Shown here piece by piece: positions 38,601-53,600 of a stretch of DNA of 64,000 bases (its first letter is position 1; the number at the start of each line of letters is the position of its first letter). The notes beneath the pieces are model-generated. The model was not told where the DNA came from, made no database searches, and worked only from the letters and a program-made list of their open reading frames with translations. Position numbers and translations under genes: made by a program. This stretch comes from Pelecanus crispus (lineage: Eukaryota > Chordata > Aves > Pelecaniformes > Pelecanidae). The stretch is from assembly GCF_030463565.1 (NCBI RefSeq), contig NC_134648.1:13929806-13993805 (forward strand), in the 5' to 3' direction.

Positions 38601-41600
38601 TTGCTTTTGAAAGGCGAACATGCTTGGAATAATACACTGGCAGATTGAAAGTCCTTTGTGAATGGCTGTGGCTTACACATACACATTACAGTCCCAGGTA
38701 ATGATCTGTCTCTTTTTTTTTCCCTGTCTTTTTTTTTTTTTTTTTTTTTTAATGCTAGCTCATACCCAGCGTCTAGTACACATCCAGTCAATGCTGAAGA
38801 GAGCTCCAAGTTATCGAACCCTGGAACTGGAGCTGATTGAATGGCAGGAACGGGAGTTATTTGAGTATTTTGTGGTAGTGTCACTGAAAAAGAAGCCTTC
38901 TAAAAACACTTACCTCCCAGAAGTGACATATCAGTTTCCCAAGGTAAAAGAAAAATTCTTACATACAGTTCATTCTAAGATCAATAAAGTGAATAAGTGG
39001 GAAATTTAATAGAAATCTATTTTTTAAATGGAGTTAATCATTCAGCTTTTGTAATTTTTCCAAAGCAATCTGTTACAAAGCAAAGGATGTAGAGAAGGTG
39101 GCTGAAAGCTTTCCCTGTTTACAAGTATATCTTTTCCAGTGCTGGAGAGTTTGGCCTGATGGTAGGTGCTTTAAAGACTGTGTTTAAATTCAGTTTCTAA
39201 ATGTTTCATTTCTAACTCCTTTTGGCTATATTAGGATTTGTTCCAAAACTCACTGAAGTCAATGGAAAGACTTTTGCTGATCTATGGCATTTCTCTTGTG
39301 CTCTTGCAGCAGAAAGGAATTTGAGTTAGGAATTTAAGTGGCCGTTGTGCAACAAGAGAGTTTCAGGCAATTTAAAAAAAAAAATTAAAAAACCCAGCAG
39401 TGATTATTTCTATTGTACTAGCATCTATAAGCCTGTCCTGGTCATGCCTCATTCTGCCAAGCACAAATAAAGAACAAGCTGATGAGCCCTTGCTCTTCAG
39501 CGATCATTAGTAACCCCCGCTCCTGAGAGGTGCTCTGAAGCTGGCACTAACAGTAACTGACTGAACCTCAATTTTCTTCCCCGCAGCTAGAAAGACCAAC
39601 CAAGCAAATGCGTGAAGCAGAGGAGCGTCTCAAGGCTATCCCTCAATTCTGCTTTCCTGATGCCAAGGACTGGCTCCCTGTCTCCGAATACAACAGGTAA
39701 ACCCTCTGGTGCTCCTCTGCTGCACAGTGCTGATGGAGTGCATCTGGAGCAGCCACTGGCTTGCCAATGCCCAATTAAGGAAGTAGCAGTTTGAGTCTTG
39801 GCCATTTCAGGCTCGAGCAGCTGTATTTAATTTTTTTTTTTTTTTTCCAAGTTCTGTATTATTTTTCTTCCCTGTTCTGCCTGGCTCACAGGCCTGTGTG
39901 GCCAAGGGGAAGAGGTTTGAAGGTTCCTCTCAGTGCTAAACTCAAAAGCATAAATGGAAGTATTTAAAATAAATCTTACAAAGGACAGGGCCCTGCCCAC
40001 CACCTGCCCTAGTCATTTACCCCAGAATGCTTGTGTAACATTGCAGGACACCTCTTCATTTGACTCAAAGCAATGCTGTTCTGAGAACTTTTTTGGACCC
40101 AAGCTCTGTGCCAGCAGAGGAGCCCTATCTTCCTGTACTCGGAGATGAATGACTACAGGAGAAGGGCAAGGGAAGGGAGAGCCAGGCTTGCATTTTCTTT
40201 TTCATTCAAAAGAAACCTCAGAAAATGTATCTTTTTTTTTTTTTTTTTCCCCTGCATTGATGTATCAGAACCTGTTGATCTGAAGGTGTAGAAGTAGTAG
40301 AATAAGCAGAAGGGGTAGAATCATAGAATGATTTCGGTTGGAAGGGACCTTTAAAGGTCATCTAGTCCAACTCCTCTGCAGTGAGCAGGGACATCTTCAA
40401 CTACAGCAGCTTACTCAGAGCCCCGTCCAACCTGACCTTGAATGTTTCCAGGGATGGGGCATCTACAGCCTCTCTGGGCAACCTGGTCCAGTGTTTCACC
40501 ACCCTCATTGTAAAACATTTCTTTCTTATATCTAGTCTGAATCTACCCTCTTTCAGTTTAAAACCATTGCCTCTTGTCCTATCACTACAGGCCCTACTAA
40601 AAAGTCTGTCCCCATCTTTCCTGTAAACCCCCTTTAAGTATTGAAAGGTCACAATAAGGTCTCTCCGGAGCCTTCTCTTCTCCAGGCTGAACAATCCCAA
40701 CTCTCCCAGCCTGTTCTCATAGGTGTTCCATCCCTCTGATCATTTTTGTGGCCCTCCTCTGGACCTGCTCCAACAGGTCCATGGCTTTCTGGTACTGAGG
40801 GCTCCAGAGCTGGATGCAACACTCCAGGTGGGGTCTCCCCATATTCCCCTAGAATATGAGATGGCTTTTTAAGATGCATGGTCTGAGATGTGTGTAAATG
40901 AAGTAAAACCTGTTCAGAGTGTGCCTAGAGGGACTTTCAATGATGAAAAGGAACTAGCATTCACCTGCAGGAATTACTGTAGCCAACAATATGTATGGAA
41001 CCTTTTATTGGCTTATGTATGGCACATGCAACATAACCATGTTGTATTCTGTGTTGCTTGGCTGTATTATTCAGTATGTGGAAGCACCTGAATAGTGACT
41101 TATTGAAAATACTGCAAGAGAAGTGGACAACTGTGTGGGCAACATTGGTATGAGAAGCACACAGCCCTGCCTACACAGCATTTCACCTCTGCTGCTGCTA
41201 CTCTCCTAGAGACCTTTCAACAGCCCATGTCTGTGAAACAAGATACCCCTCCCATATACAGCTATAATTCTATAAACCCTGGCATTCTGGCACAAAGAAG
41301 TGTTTTATATAATGCCATTTAAAACTTGCAAAACAGTCAGGAATGTTTCTCAGTCCAGGCACAAATTCACAGACCCATCCCTTTATCTGTGCTGTAATTA
41401 CAGTTGTTTCTGGATTAGAAAATGATTTCTCTACTCTTAGAGAATGTCTAAGGTTCTCCCTTTAAGAACAAAGCACAGTCCAAAGACAGGATCTAACAAA
41501 AAGGTAAGGGAGATATGGCATTTGAATACGGCCCTCAAAATCTGATTCTTGTGTTCCTTCTGCATTACAAAGGCACTGCCATGTCATTGAAATTCAGCAC

Positions 41601-44600
41601 CCATCTCTTCTTATAACAAGATAGCTAGGTTGTCCACAACCGTGCAGATATTTTTGCTCTACTGCTGATGGAGTTTATCCATAGAGTATGTCCAGATGAT
41701 GGGCAGAGGGAGAGAAGACCCTCCAGTGGGTAGAATCTCTCACTGGATAAGGCAGTATCCATTTCTAAATGATCTACCTTGTAGCTATGCTGTAGTTCTG
41801 ATAGTAAGATCTGGGCAATTTATTTTCTCCTAGTGAGACCTTCTCTTTCATGCTGACTGGGGAAGATGGGAGCCGGCGGTTTGGTTATTGCAGGAGGCTG
41901 TTGGTAAGTACATCAACTTCACCTCAAAACGTAGAATTCTGTTAAACGATATCTCAAAACTGTAGTCTGAACTTTGAGGGTGTCTCACATGGTTTTAAAA
42001 GAAAATGGAGTTACTCACTCTGAAATTTGGAAATGTAAGGAGCTCAAGTAAAATAAGAATTTGTAATGGCTGTCTCAATCAAATAGATCCCAAGTCTTGT
42101 AGGAAATTCATAAGAATGTGGAAAGTTTCTTGTGTGAGGAATTACTTTTTAAATTCTTTGTATTACATGCTTTCAAGCAGAATCAGAAATACTACAACAC
42201 TGCAAACAAAGGCAAATGTGGTATTTCTAAACATTTGTGAGCAACATTTATCTCTTGGACAGCTGCTTGCATCTCCAAAGTACTCTGCCAGCACTGCCAA
42301 GTCAGCCTGCAGCAGGTCTGTGATGTAGGTAAATAAGCCACCCTGTCGAGTAGGAGGGCAACAATAGTGAAGAGCAGGCCACCATCACCATTTGCTCAGG
42401 ACCATGCAATAAGCTGATGCCAGTGCCAGGAAGTCTAGGTTCTCAGGCTCCTTTTCAGTCCTCATGACCAGCGGTGGTCAACTGGTGGCGTGGAGACCGG
42501 ACTCAGCTGACCAGTTTTGTCTTATCACCTGGAAAATCACTGGTTACCTGATAAATTGAGAGCCAGGCAGCGTGTGTATGTGTCGGGGTGGGAGGAGGGG
42601 CAGGGAGGAAACAGCACAAAGGCTTGCAAAGTGTATTGAGGCAGCTGAAGCACAGAGCAACCAGGGATTTTGCTGTCCACCCTGCAGGTCTGTCTGGGTA
42701 GCAGCAAAGCATACAGCAGTACCAGCCTGTGTTCATCACCTCTCCGATAGGTTTGGAGCCAGCTGAGAATGACTAGACAGGGAGCCATGGCTGCTGTGCT
42801 GTTCACATGACAGTTGCCTACACTTGGTTGGAGAACTTACATGGATATTGGATGCTGCAGGAGCATTTTGTGTACTCTCTGTGTAAAATGAACGTCTGCA
42901 GCAGCATTGCAAACTTGTAAATAGGTACCCCCTATCTAAGAGAAAAGGACACTCGCTTTCCCCCTCCTTTCCTCTCTGGCATGATTTCCCATCTTTCCAA
43001 GCAGGGAGCACCGGCCTTCATTAGCTTTCAGTGGCTTCCAGTAGACAGAGCAACTCGCTGTCATTAGAACAGCACCCTCCATCCTGCATGCTGCCTGTAC
43101 CTGACCCTGCTCTAACCCTGCTCTTTGTCTATGGCAAAGCTCCTTGTCGTGCAGGCAGCAGATGCTCTGTCTGGGAGGTATTGCTGTGTGTGGTTCCTCT
43201 ATTTGTAAGAAGTTTCGTTTAAACTAACATAACAGAAAACTTGTTTATCAATTCTGTGGGCGGTATTTGCCATAGGTAGCATCACAGACTCGCTTACTCT
43301 GTATAACACAGTGTGTAAGTGTGGGCCACAACAAGGTTTATATGTGGAAAGGAAATGTCAATGAAGGCTTGTGTTGCAGTAAATCTAGGGCTGGTCAGGG
43401 GGTGATTCAGAGATAAACAAGTGGAGCACCTAGAAGGTATCTTTGCTGGTGTAAATAAGCATAACAAGATGTAGTGCAGCAGTACAATTCAATTACTTTT
43501 TATATGATGGCATTTAAAAGGATAAGAAGGTATATTTGGAAAAAAATAACAAAACCTCAGAAAATGTTCACTAGAATTAAATTATGGAATGTTTCCATTC
43601 TAGCAGGTAAAGGTGGTTTAAGACTTGTATTTCTGGGAACGATAGCAAGTTTGGAATCATGCACAGAGCTTACATTTGTGAAATGCAAAACAGTTGATCC
43701 TGGACCAGGCTGAGACTGAAGTAACGACCCACAATAAAAAAGATGTATACACAGAAATGTTGAATTAGTTTGTCAATGAAGGATTAATGTAGGCATTTTT
43801 TACTCACTTAAGGCTCAGTGAAATCTACCCTACGTTAAAGGCAACATAAAAATAGAGCATAAGAATAGAGCACTGACTTTCAGCTGGTACAGAAGATAGG
43901 TTAGCATAGTAAGAAATACCAGGAACAGAATTAAATCAATATTACACACTTTTATATAAATGGTGTTTTGAGACAACATTGGAGATTGTTTTTATCCTCC
44001 GCTGGCTATGGCAAAAATCAATCAGCCAGATAGTAAAAAATGGAAAAATAAGTACTGTTTCGCTAAATCTATCTAATAATTATAAAGTCAGTTATAAAGC
44101 TGATCTGCTGCTGCCCTGAGAGATCACTTGATTCAGGATGTTTCATCTGGTTCCAAAACCTGACATGCAGAAGCTGACGTGTCTCATCTCACTGGTACAG
44201 CCTACCCAGCAGAGGAAAGTGGAGTGATACCAATGTACTTTACCAGCTTGTCCCTTTCTGGGGCAAATCCTGCCATGCCTTCTGAGAACAAAACTTGCAC
44301 AGTCTGGGGCTTAGGAAGAAAGAGGAAGCCGCAGAGAAACATCTCAGCATTTGTCTCTCTGGGGAAATGGCAAAAGTAGCAGAGACCTGCTGTTATTTGG
44401 ATCCTGCAACCTCTTTCTGTTCTGCTGGGAGAAATGGTGGAATTGGAGTTGTTACCTGAAGTGGCTTCTCCATAGGGTTCAGCTGTGCTCACAAAGTGTA
44501 ACAATTTCTTGTCCCCTGCAAATGTTGGTGCATGGATGGAACAGCCTCACTGATGTGTTCCTCAATGTGATATTTCTATTTACAGTCACGTGCACACTTT

Positions 44601-47600
44601 CTTCTTTTATATATGCAAATACAGCGTTTGTACAGGCAACAAGGAGCAGGTAAATTTTGCAGGCACTGTTTATATGCCAGAGGCTTGGGCTCTGAAGCAG
44701 ATTTTTGTGCTTGGGTGTCCAATTTCCTGAGAAGTTTCCAAAAGCTTCAGTCAGGGTGGCTCTGTTGTCCAGGAGTGCACAGCATCTCCTCCGATTAGTC
44801 CCATTCCTGACCCACAGGTTCTGTCAAATGCAATAACCATAATTAGAGAACTACATGCAGGTTTTGGCAAGAGAAAGGTGGGGCCATACCGTGTAACATA
44901 GAAACATAAGAAAACCCTAAAATCATTACAAACTGCTCTGCTTCAAGACAAGCCAGCTGCTGTGAGGCTAATTCCTTAGAAAATATTCCCCAGCTGTCCT
45001 GGTGAGCCATGCTCTTGTAATGCACAGCGAGAGGTGTCCCACGCGTTCTAGAGCACTTGGCAGTCGGCGGCCGCAGGCTCCACAGCTGCATGGGCCAGCC
45101 AGCCTGATCCTGTGAGGGCGGCTATCTGTGTCTTCTGTGGAGGTTGGTGTTACCATTCCTCTGTTTATGAAACAGTTACTTTTTGTCAGTCTTGCTCTCC
45201 TTTGGCATGTTGTGATATGAACAAACCGCTCCACTTTTTCTTTTCTGCCTTCGGACTTCAGATTATTCCAGATGCTTTTTTTTGGGGGGTGTGCTAAAAC
45301 CCTGCCAAAACTACCTCAAGGGATACAGTGACAATTATGTTCTGTTTGTACTACAAATCCTGTACAGTATCCCCTTTAAATGTATTTATATTGTCTTGTT
45401 TCATTTTGGAACAGGATTAGAATGGAATGTAACCTACTGTACCACAGCAAACAATCTGCACTTCCATAGATAGCATGAAGTTTTCCAGTTACATCTTGAT
45501 ACCTCCAAGGCAATCGTGTAACAGCTTTCCTAGTGACTTGATGTGAGAAGTATGCATCTTCATATAAAAGAAAACGGGCCAATATGTAGTAGAGATATTA
45601 ACTCTCATTTTACTCTCTCATTAACTCTCTCATTTTACTAATTGCCTTGATTTAATATGTTAAAAAATTGCTTTCCAGAGGGTGTGACTGAAGTGTTAGC
45701 TCTTCTCTATCTGTCCAGCTCCATAGGCTTGTGCCCAGTAAGAGCACAGTGGATATACAAGGATCACAGTGGTGAAAGCAGGGACCTTCTCAGCAGGTTT
45801 CTGCTGACAGAGCCTCAGCTGCAAGAACCACCAGTACTGGAAAATCTGCAAAACTTTCTGTACTGGGAGGCCATGAACGGTCTCTGAGCCCAGAAGAAAG
45901 GGTGTAGACAACTCGAGAGACACCAGGCCTATATCCTTTGGGAGATGCTTGGATCCAGGGCAGCTCCTTGGCAGCCTGGGCTGCCAGTGGCCTTATGGCT
46001 GGCATCTGCAGCTGTGCCAGACCCTGTCCCCAGGGACAGTCATGGCATGTAAGCTGCTGTTTTATGGGATCTTCACAAGCATCTTAGGCTTTACTGCCAT
46101 GGGACTTGCTGCAGATGCTGAGGGGTGCTAGTGCTAGCTAGTGGGGCAGTAGTGGAGTATAAGATACTGCATCCTCAAAGCAATGTCCTGCAGTTTGTTG
46201 CCAAAGCTGGCAGATGGTTCATGGGAACAGCAGGAGACACATTTCTATCATATAGGGCAGACTTGTGAGAAGACCCAGTTCTCAGAGCAGAAAGCCTGAC
46301 AATGTCAGGATTTCTTGGCTGGTAACTTTGTACTTGCAGAAATAATACAAAAACTTGCAGAGTCTGTTTCACCCTATCCTATCTCTCTCTTCCCTTTCAC
46401 ATAAAAAATGCTCCTCCATCACTTTTCTAGGCTAAGATGAGCCAGCCCCAGGAGTCAGTGGAGGAGTGGATGCCTGAACATGAAGTGTGTACATTAAAAC
46501 ATGACAAACAGTCATTAGGTGGGACTAGTTCATCCTGCATTTGCTGGGGCAGGAGAGGGGAATTCATTACACTGTGAAAGCAACTTTTGTGGGATGCAGG
46601 ATAATGATTGTGAAACTGAAAAAAGCTCACTGGAAAACCTTTTCTTCCCCTTGCCTTATTCCCTCCATCCTGCCCTCCCCCAAGCACCTTTGACAGCCCT
46701 GTGCACATTGGGTGCTCTGGCATTAAAAGTTCATGTTTCACATATAACAAGAAGACTTTAAGACAAGTTTTTGGATTTAAGACACCCACAGTTTTCTCAT
46801 GGTCTGAATTTGGATTGCCCCTAACAAGGAATCAAGAGCTGCCCCAGAAGCTGGCTTGTGACTGACGTATTCATTTTAGACTCTCAACATTTTAATTGTT
46901 CTGATTCCTGACACCATTAAGGAACATCTCTGTTTCTGGATATATTGGCTTGCTGGTGAGGCTAGGGCTTGTGTGGCCATGAGGCTGTGACTGCGATCTG
47001 ATCTGACACAATAGCCTGATTTCTGCAAACCTACTTTTCTGTCTCTGTATTTGTAGGTCTGTCGTTCTTTAAGTTAAGCCAGCAACAAAACAGCAGACTT
47101 CCCAAGAAGGAGCCTTGCTGGGTTTTCAGTATGTCTCTCTCTTTCTGAAACTTCCAAGCCTCATCTAGTATATGCAGAAAAATGTTCATGGGAGGCATGT
47201 CCTCTATCTTCTTGATGTCATCCATTCAATCTACACACCCCATCACCTTGTGTGTGGCTCTAATACAACGGAGCAGGAGAAATGTGCTGGGAAGTTATTC
47301 AGGAATACCATGTTTCCCTGTTTTAAGCTTTGGATTGAATCTGCGTCTTTCACTGTTCCAAGATCAAGACAGTCCTAGAGCCAGGTAGGATTAAAATAGT
47401 GTCCTTTTTGCTCTCCTGCAGAGGGGAGTAAACATTACACAATGTGTGTGTGAAAATGGCATTTGCTTGTCATTTAGAGTGAAACATTTTTAAGTACTAT
47501 CTCTGTTATATAATCATTGCTTCAATTACAGCTAATTGCAATTGAAGCATCTACAGTTCTGGTCTTAAAGGCAAGCCCAGGGTGTTAGAGGCTTACGCAG

Positions 47601-50600
47601 AGCTAACGCATGTGCTTTGCAAAGGCTGCTTCCTTCAGACAGCTCTGCTGCTGCTGTGCACTTGTGATGGTCCTTTTTCACCTGGCCTTGGGGTGGCCCT
47701 TACTGCTTCCTCCAGTTTTCCTAATAATGCTCTCTGGAGAGTTATTTAGAAGATTGCAGGCAAGATGTCCTGTCTCATTTTGGGGAGGAAGGAGCACAGC
47801 CTTTCTGGAGTCTTCAGGTTGTTGCTAGCCTGTTTCTTGCTGCACTCCTGCTTCTTTGAGATGGCAGGTAGGACTATGGTGCATGTTTCTCTTTCTTGCT
47901 GTTTGGTAGGTCTGGTTTTGCTGCCTTTCCTCTCCACACAGTGTATCTTCAGGTAGATGGGGCAGGCTGGGAGGAGAAGTGCAAGAGGAAAACTGTTGTG
48001 TTTGGTCCCCACTGCTTTGGTTCCTTTGATGTCAACATGCTGGGACTAGCATTCCCCAGTTATTTCTGGGGCTGTGAAACCAGGAGCTTTCCTGACACCC
48101 CACAGCCTCCCCAGTATCTTAAAAAACTCAAACCATTGAGTTATGTGTCTGAATGGCTGGTGAGTATGCACACTGCAGGGACAGCCTGCCTTGCTTTGAA
48201 AGCAGGTGCGTGCAGTGTGTGAGACACTCAGTGCTGTGCCAGACTGGGAGGAGATCTCTGAAGGCTCCTCTAGATTTCAAGTGCATGGGCAGGGAGGTGT
48301 GATTTGAAAGAGAAAAATGGCAGGCTTATATTTTGGAGCAAAAGCCTCCTGTTTCTCCTGCCAAAGCAGGTTTTGGAGTGGCCTTTAGTCAGTAAATTTC
48401 AGCTTAAACTCACTATAAAAAAGACTGTCCTGAGGCACTTGTGGACCAGCCCTGATGCAGATCTCAGCTCTTCCATCTCGTAGCCAAGTTCTTGTCAGTT
48501 TATGTTCATCCTCTTGGGAAACTGTCTCGTTATCAACAAAAATCATTAGCATTTTCATTCGTAATACTGGACTAAGGCTGAAAATATCCTGGGCTCCATG
48601 AAAACAAATTGAAAACAAATCAAAACAAAAACATCATCCCCTCCATCCCTCTTCTTCCAGGAGTGCAGTGCATCAAGGCAGAGTCACTCAGATGCGTCTC
48701 AGCTGTGCTACTTTACCATACAGCTTCCCTGAACTGGACCTACTCATCATGTGGAAGGGTGAGCCTTGGAGGACATGGCTCCAAGACTTTGTATCTACTT
48801 TGTAGACCACAGCCTGCAACTTGGAAGCACTCTCTTCTGGGAAGAGAGGAGGTTAAACCAGTACTGTTGGCCAGACCCCATGCCCAAGTCTCCCCTAGTG
48901 AAGAGAGATGAGACCAGGCAGAGAAGGGAAGAGTGTCATGTCACATATGATGTTTTTCTGGGAAAGAAGCAAAGTAAAGTACAATGAGCAGGTGGTTTAG
49001 CTCCATTGTTGAGGTGTAAACTAATGGCTGAGAGGGGAGGTTATGTGAAGAGTTGCCAGCATTAGAAATTTGAGAAGTCCTGCCTCTCAGAATGGCTCTG
49101 CCTGAGGCTTTTGCTTGCTGCTTCTTACAGATGATTTGTACGCATCTGGGAGGCTGTGCTGTTTGCAAGAAAAAGTCTCTGAAATAACAGAAAAGGATGT
49201 CCTATACGATGAGTGCAAGGAGAGAAGAATCCCAGCTCTCAGAGACATGTAGCCTTTAAGACGTTTGAAAGCAATGATATTTCATAAAGGAGAATCTTTG
49301 AGTAAGCGCTAAGCAGTTATTGTTTCTGGTCTTATAGATGACCCAGGAATGTGATGTTTTTACTGGCACTCAGTGAGACAATTCTTGGTTGGGAGCTATC
49401 CAAGGCTCCTGGCATGGCTTCGGCATTCCTGCAGATTTGACACAATGATTTTAACCAAAATCCCACATGCTTGATATAATCACTCAGTGCCTTTAGACAG
49501 GGTTTTATACCTAATATGGACAAAAAAGGGCTCTGCTTTTTCTGAGATGTGACGTGTAGTGAGCAGGTTTGGATCCAGAAATAGACTCATCTGTATTCAC
49601 TTAGCTTTGGTATTTTTTGTGGTCTTTATTATAACAGGCAGGCACCTGCTGACTGTTCAAGTCTAGATTGCAATATTCAGATTTAAGAAGCACAGGTACC
49701 CCTCAGTTTCTCTTGACTGACATCTGTCAGTCACAATGTCTAACACACCACAGGGAAGTTAATCACTGTATCAGCAGAGCCTAATGATGAGACGAAGATA
49801 AAAGTATACTGGCTACCTATGTGGATACAGAGGAGATGATTAGCCACTTTGGCTGAATGTATAAGTGGGCAGAAGCTGATGGAAGTAGTGACTGAGCTCC
49901 TTTATCACAGAGCTGTTATTAACGGAGGTGATTCTGTCACTGCTGCATATCAATACCGTACAGCTGTGCAGAGAGGCTAAGTGATGCCAAGTGATTCTTT
50001 TACAGCCACTTTGCACTCCATGCGGCGCAAGCACGGCTGACTCCACGAGATGCAAGGAAGTAGGCAGCCTCACCTATTGTCTCGGACCTCACTTTCAGCT
50101 TTTTGCTGCTGGGGTACTGGGGTTTGATCTGGTGAAAATCAGCTGCAACTACACAAAACTGGAATGCTGCATTGCAGCGTATTAAAAATACCATGGGAAG
50201 CTCCTACGCATGGATGTCAGTGGCATCTGTGCGCATTGTACACATTCAGGACGCAGGCAGACCAGCTCTTTGCTCTAAGGACCTTGCCAGTGAGGATGGC
50301 TTTTCTAAAGTGCTCAGTGTTGGCCTAATTCTACTTCTTTTCCAGTAAATAAGCTGGATCCAGCAAGTGTTTGTACCCTTCTTTCACGCACAGTGCTGAT
50401 GAGCCTTTCCCTGCAGTGGTATAGGCAGGGTTGCAGAGTCCAGTATGCTGAGGGAATACACGTCAGTCATGCCAATTTAAACCATTTGCTTCTCTAGGAA
50501 ATATCTTCAATAGGATGGTTATAGAGGATGCCCTTTAACAGGGGTTTTGGCGGGGTGGAGTGGATTTGCATCATTGATTCATACTTACCACTGTTTAAGT

Positions 50601-53600
50601 TATTTAAGAGTTTCTTCTTTTTATCATGCATTAATCTGAGGAAGTTAATGATTTAGCTCATACAGCTTGCCTTTGTTTAGGTCTGTGAGCTTGCTTTCTG
50701 TACGTTGCGCTCTCTTTGAACATCATGGAGTGAGTGAGGAACTAAAGCCATCATAACTTCCCTTAGTGTTGTAGTTGTCATCTCCCAGCGCATGGCCCCA
50801 GGGTGGTCCCCACTCCTCCTCATGCCACAGCAGGAGCAGAGGACAATGATAGCACAGGCTTGAGTTACAGTCATAGTTAAATGTGCTTTTATGGCTGCAG
50901 GCTGGAGTGATACTGGAATACAGCTCCAATGTGCTGTGATTTCCAAAGTGGATAAGCAGTATTTATGCTTTTTAGTTTCCTGTCTTGTGGAAGAAATACG
51001 ATGCTTTTCCAAGAGTAGCTATTTTGATGGAGAAACGGATAGTGAAAGATGTCACATGATGGCCAACTGTGTGATCAGAGGGAGAAGTGTATTTCCTTAT
51101 GACTCCAAATTAGTATGTAATTTCAATCTGCTTTTTACTGTTATCAGCCAAGTGGAAAAGGCCCACGCCTACCTGAAGTTTATTGTGTCATCAGCCGGCT
51201 GGGATGCTTTGACTTATTTTCCAAGGTAAGAAGATTTTTTTTTTCAATGTTGCTTTTTAATTAGATTGTTTACTGAGACGCATCTGCAGTGATGAACCAG
51301 ACAAGAAGAATTTCTTCCTTTGATGGGAGATAACTGTATTTTACAGTTGCTGTTTTGGCTATTCCATCCCTATTATTAGGTTCATCAAAGAATGTCTTAT
51401 TACTTCTGTGACTGAGGCAGAACTTGATTCAAAAAACATCTGGGTGTCTGTATGGTCTGGCTGACTTAAGTTTTTTCCATTGTTTTCTAAAGCCGTTCTG
51501 TGCTGAGCTGTAATTCTTGGCATCCACAGTTTGAATGATGGGCCAGTACCGCTTTTATTCCAATACCTTGTGGAATGATGAGGTTAAGAAAAAAGATTAT
51601 TTGATAAGTGAATTCTATGTGCTTAACTCTATTGACACTTTTTTTAATCCTAGAGGATAGAAAAGCATGGATAAGCTTTTAATTGGTCTCCACATTAATT
51701 AATACAAAGCTGCATTGTATGCTGATGTGGTTTACCATGAAATACATTTCTTGACACAAGAGTTTCGATACAGTAAGCAGGGCATTGCAGCTAAACTGAG
51801 GGATTGACTAGCCATAGAAACAGTTAACTGCTAGTCACCTCCAGAGCCACAAGCATTCTTCTTTTGTAAGACAAAAGCTTGTTAAAATTAACTATTAATA
51901 ACATTTCTGATTGATTAACATTTGAAATATCTCTCTAGCTGCCAGTTTAAGGCCTCCTAGTCCTCTGAGAGCGTGTCCTGCAAAATCCAGTGAGCACCTC
52001 AGAGTATCATATAGGATTTGCTGGTGTCTGTGGAGGACAATGATATGTCTAATGTCAAATGGCTGCCTTCCCCTTTTCTCATTTTGATACAGTGTTCATA
52101 GAAATGTTGTTTTAATTTGCCAGAGATTTTCACTTCAGATAGGGGAAATCTCAGAGAACTTACACAGATTTTTCTTGTTCCTTTGTATAGGAATAAAGTT
52201 GAAAAGAACGTGTAAATCATTGAAGTGAATAAAAATCATGGCATTTATATTGTTCGTATGATCTAATAATCATACAGAATGTTATCTTCAAAGCAGGTTT
52301 CAAGCTTTTGTAGATAAAACTTTAACACAAATCTTGTGTGAAGAAAAACAACTGGGTTGCAATAGTTAATTGCAGTTCTGCTTCTGATGTCTTTCATAAA
52401 GACTGAAATCAAGGGTTTATAACAGTGTCTCTTAGACATAATATGTATCTAAACATAGATATCTGTGAGTGAAACAGAATGCATTGTTCTGGGAAGGTAA
52501 CACAGCTCACCAAACTTGTGGTATGGAGAGATGTCCTGAGGCTCTTTGTTTTTATGTTTTTATCTAATTTTGATAGTGCACTAATTTTCAAAGAAAAACT
52601 TGGGAGATGGAAAAAAAGGCAAAAAAACAAAAAAAAAAAAAGAAAATTTAAGTATCCTCCTTACAACCAAGTGTCACTGCAGCAGAGGTATAAAGTCAGA
52701 CAAGGAAGGTTATTGCACCAAAATTGCAAATAATCTGCTTTCCCAGTTTAATCTGTAACTTGAAGAAAAGTGTTTGATCATCCAGCCAAAGTGAACCCAA
52801 ATTTGATGGGTGAGTGTAATTTCATTGGCTTCAGCAGAGGCTGTTCCCAGGCATTGTGGCCGGCAGGCCCTGGCCACACGGGCCTCAAATTCTTTGTGCA
52901 GGAAGGAAGGCTCCCACTCAGTTGCATATTGGGCCCTGAATGGGGCTGTAACACACCTGCGCTCTTTTTCAGCTGCCAGGCTTGGGGAGGGGCTGGGCCA
53001 CAAAAGGACCCCATCGCACCGGAGTCGGGCACAGCGGTACTGTCTGACGGAGGGCTGGTCGCCTCCTGATGGCACCGGCGCCAGGGAGGGAGCAGGGTGT
53101 TTGGTAGCACGCAGGGCTGACTCCAGCCCTGGGCTGGATTTAGCACAGCTTTTTAGCACAGACTCCAAGCACTGCATTTGGAAAGGGTTTGAATGAAACA
53201 GCTGCTAAATGAAAGAGTTTGAGCCTTAGCATCCCTGTTGGTTTTGAAGACAGATGTGATGTGGATGGAGACAGAAGTTCTTGAAAAGTGAGACAGTCAC
53301 TTTTCCAGCCTAGTAAGAGGAACCTGGGCTGTCCTGATAAATCCAGTGAAAGAGAGGAACAAGAGCATGATGGTGCACTTTGCTGAATTAGTCAAAACAG
53401 GGAACAGTCATCTTTACAGAAAAAATGTGAGTGATGAAAGACCACGAGATATTAAACCTTGGATATTATTTATCGGAAAAGCAAGAGGAGTCCTCTTTTA
53501 AAATGTTTATCATCCTGTTTCTGATAGCCTGCATTATTTTCATCTTCCTCAAAGCCTTTTATGCTCACTGTTGTCATACCTACTGCTAAGACAGACTTGA

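Larger units (their letters stand above)
34480..38758 (+). other. Intron between exons 6 and 7 (phase 1)
   Basis: This is a 4279-bp intron dominated by a decayed CR1 polymerase copy (about 35480-37240) and a second short CR1 tail (37316-37411). It ends in a run of 22 T (38729-38750) forming the polypyrimidine tract of exon 7. Confidence 0.85.

Noticed and set aside
52710-53196. Overlapping open frames of 122-155 codons on both strands
   Set aside because: They coincide with the CpG-rich patch where stop codons are rare. Both strands are open at once and no protein family is recognisable.
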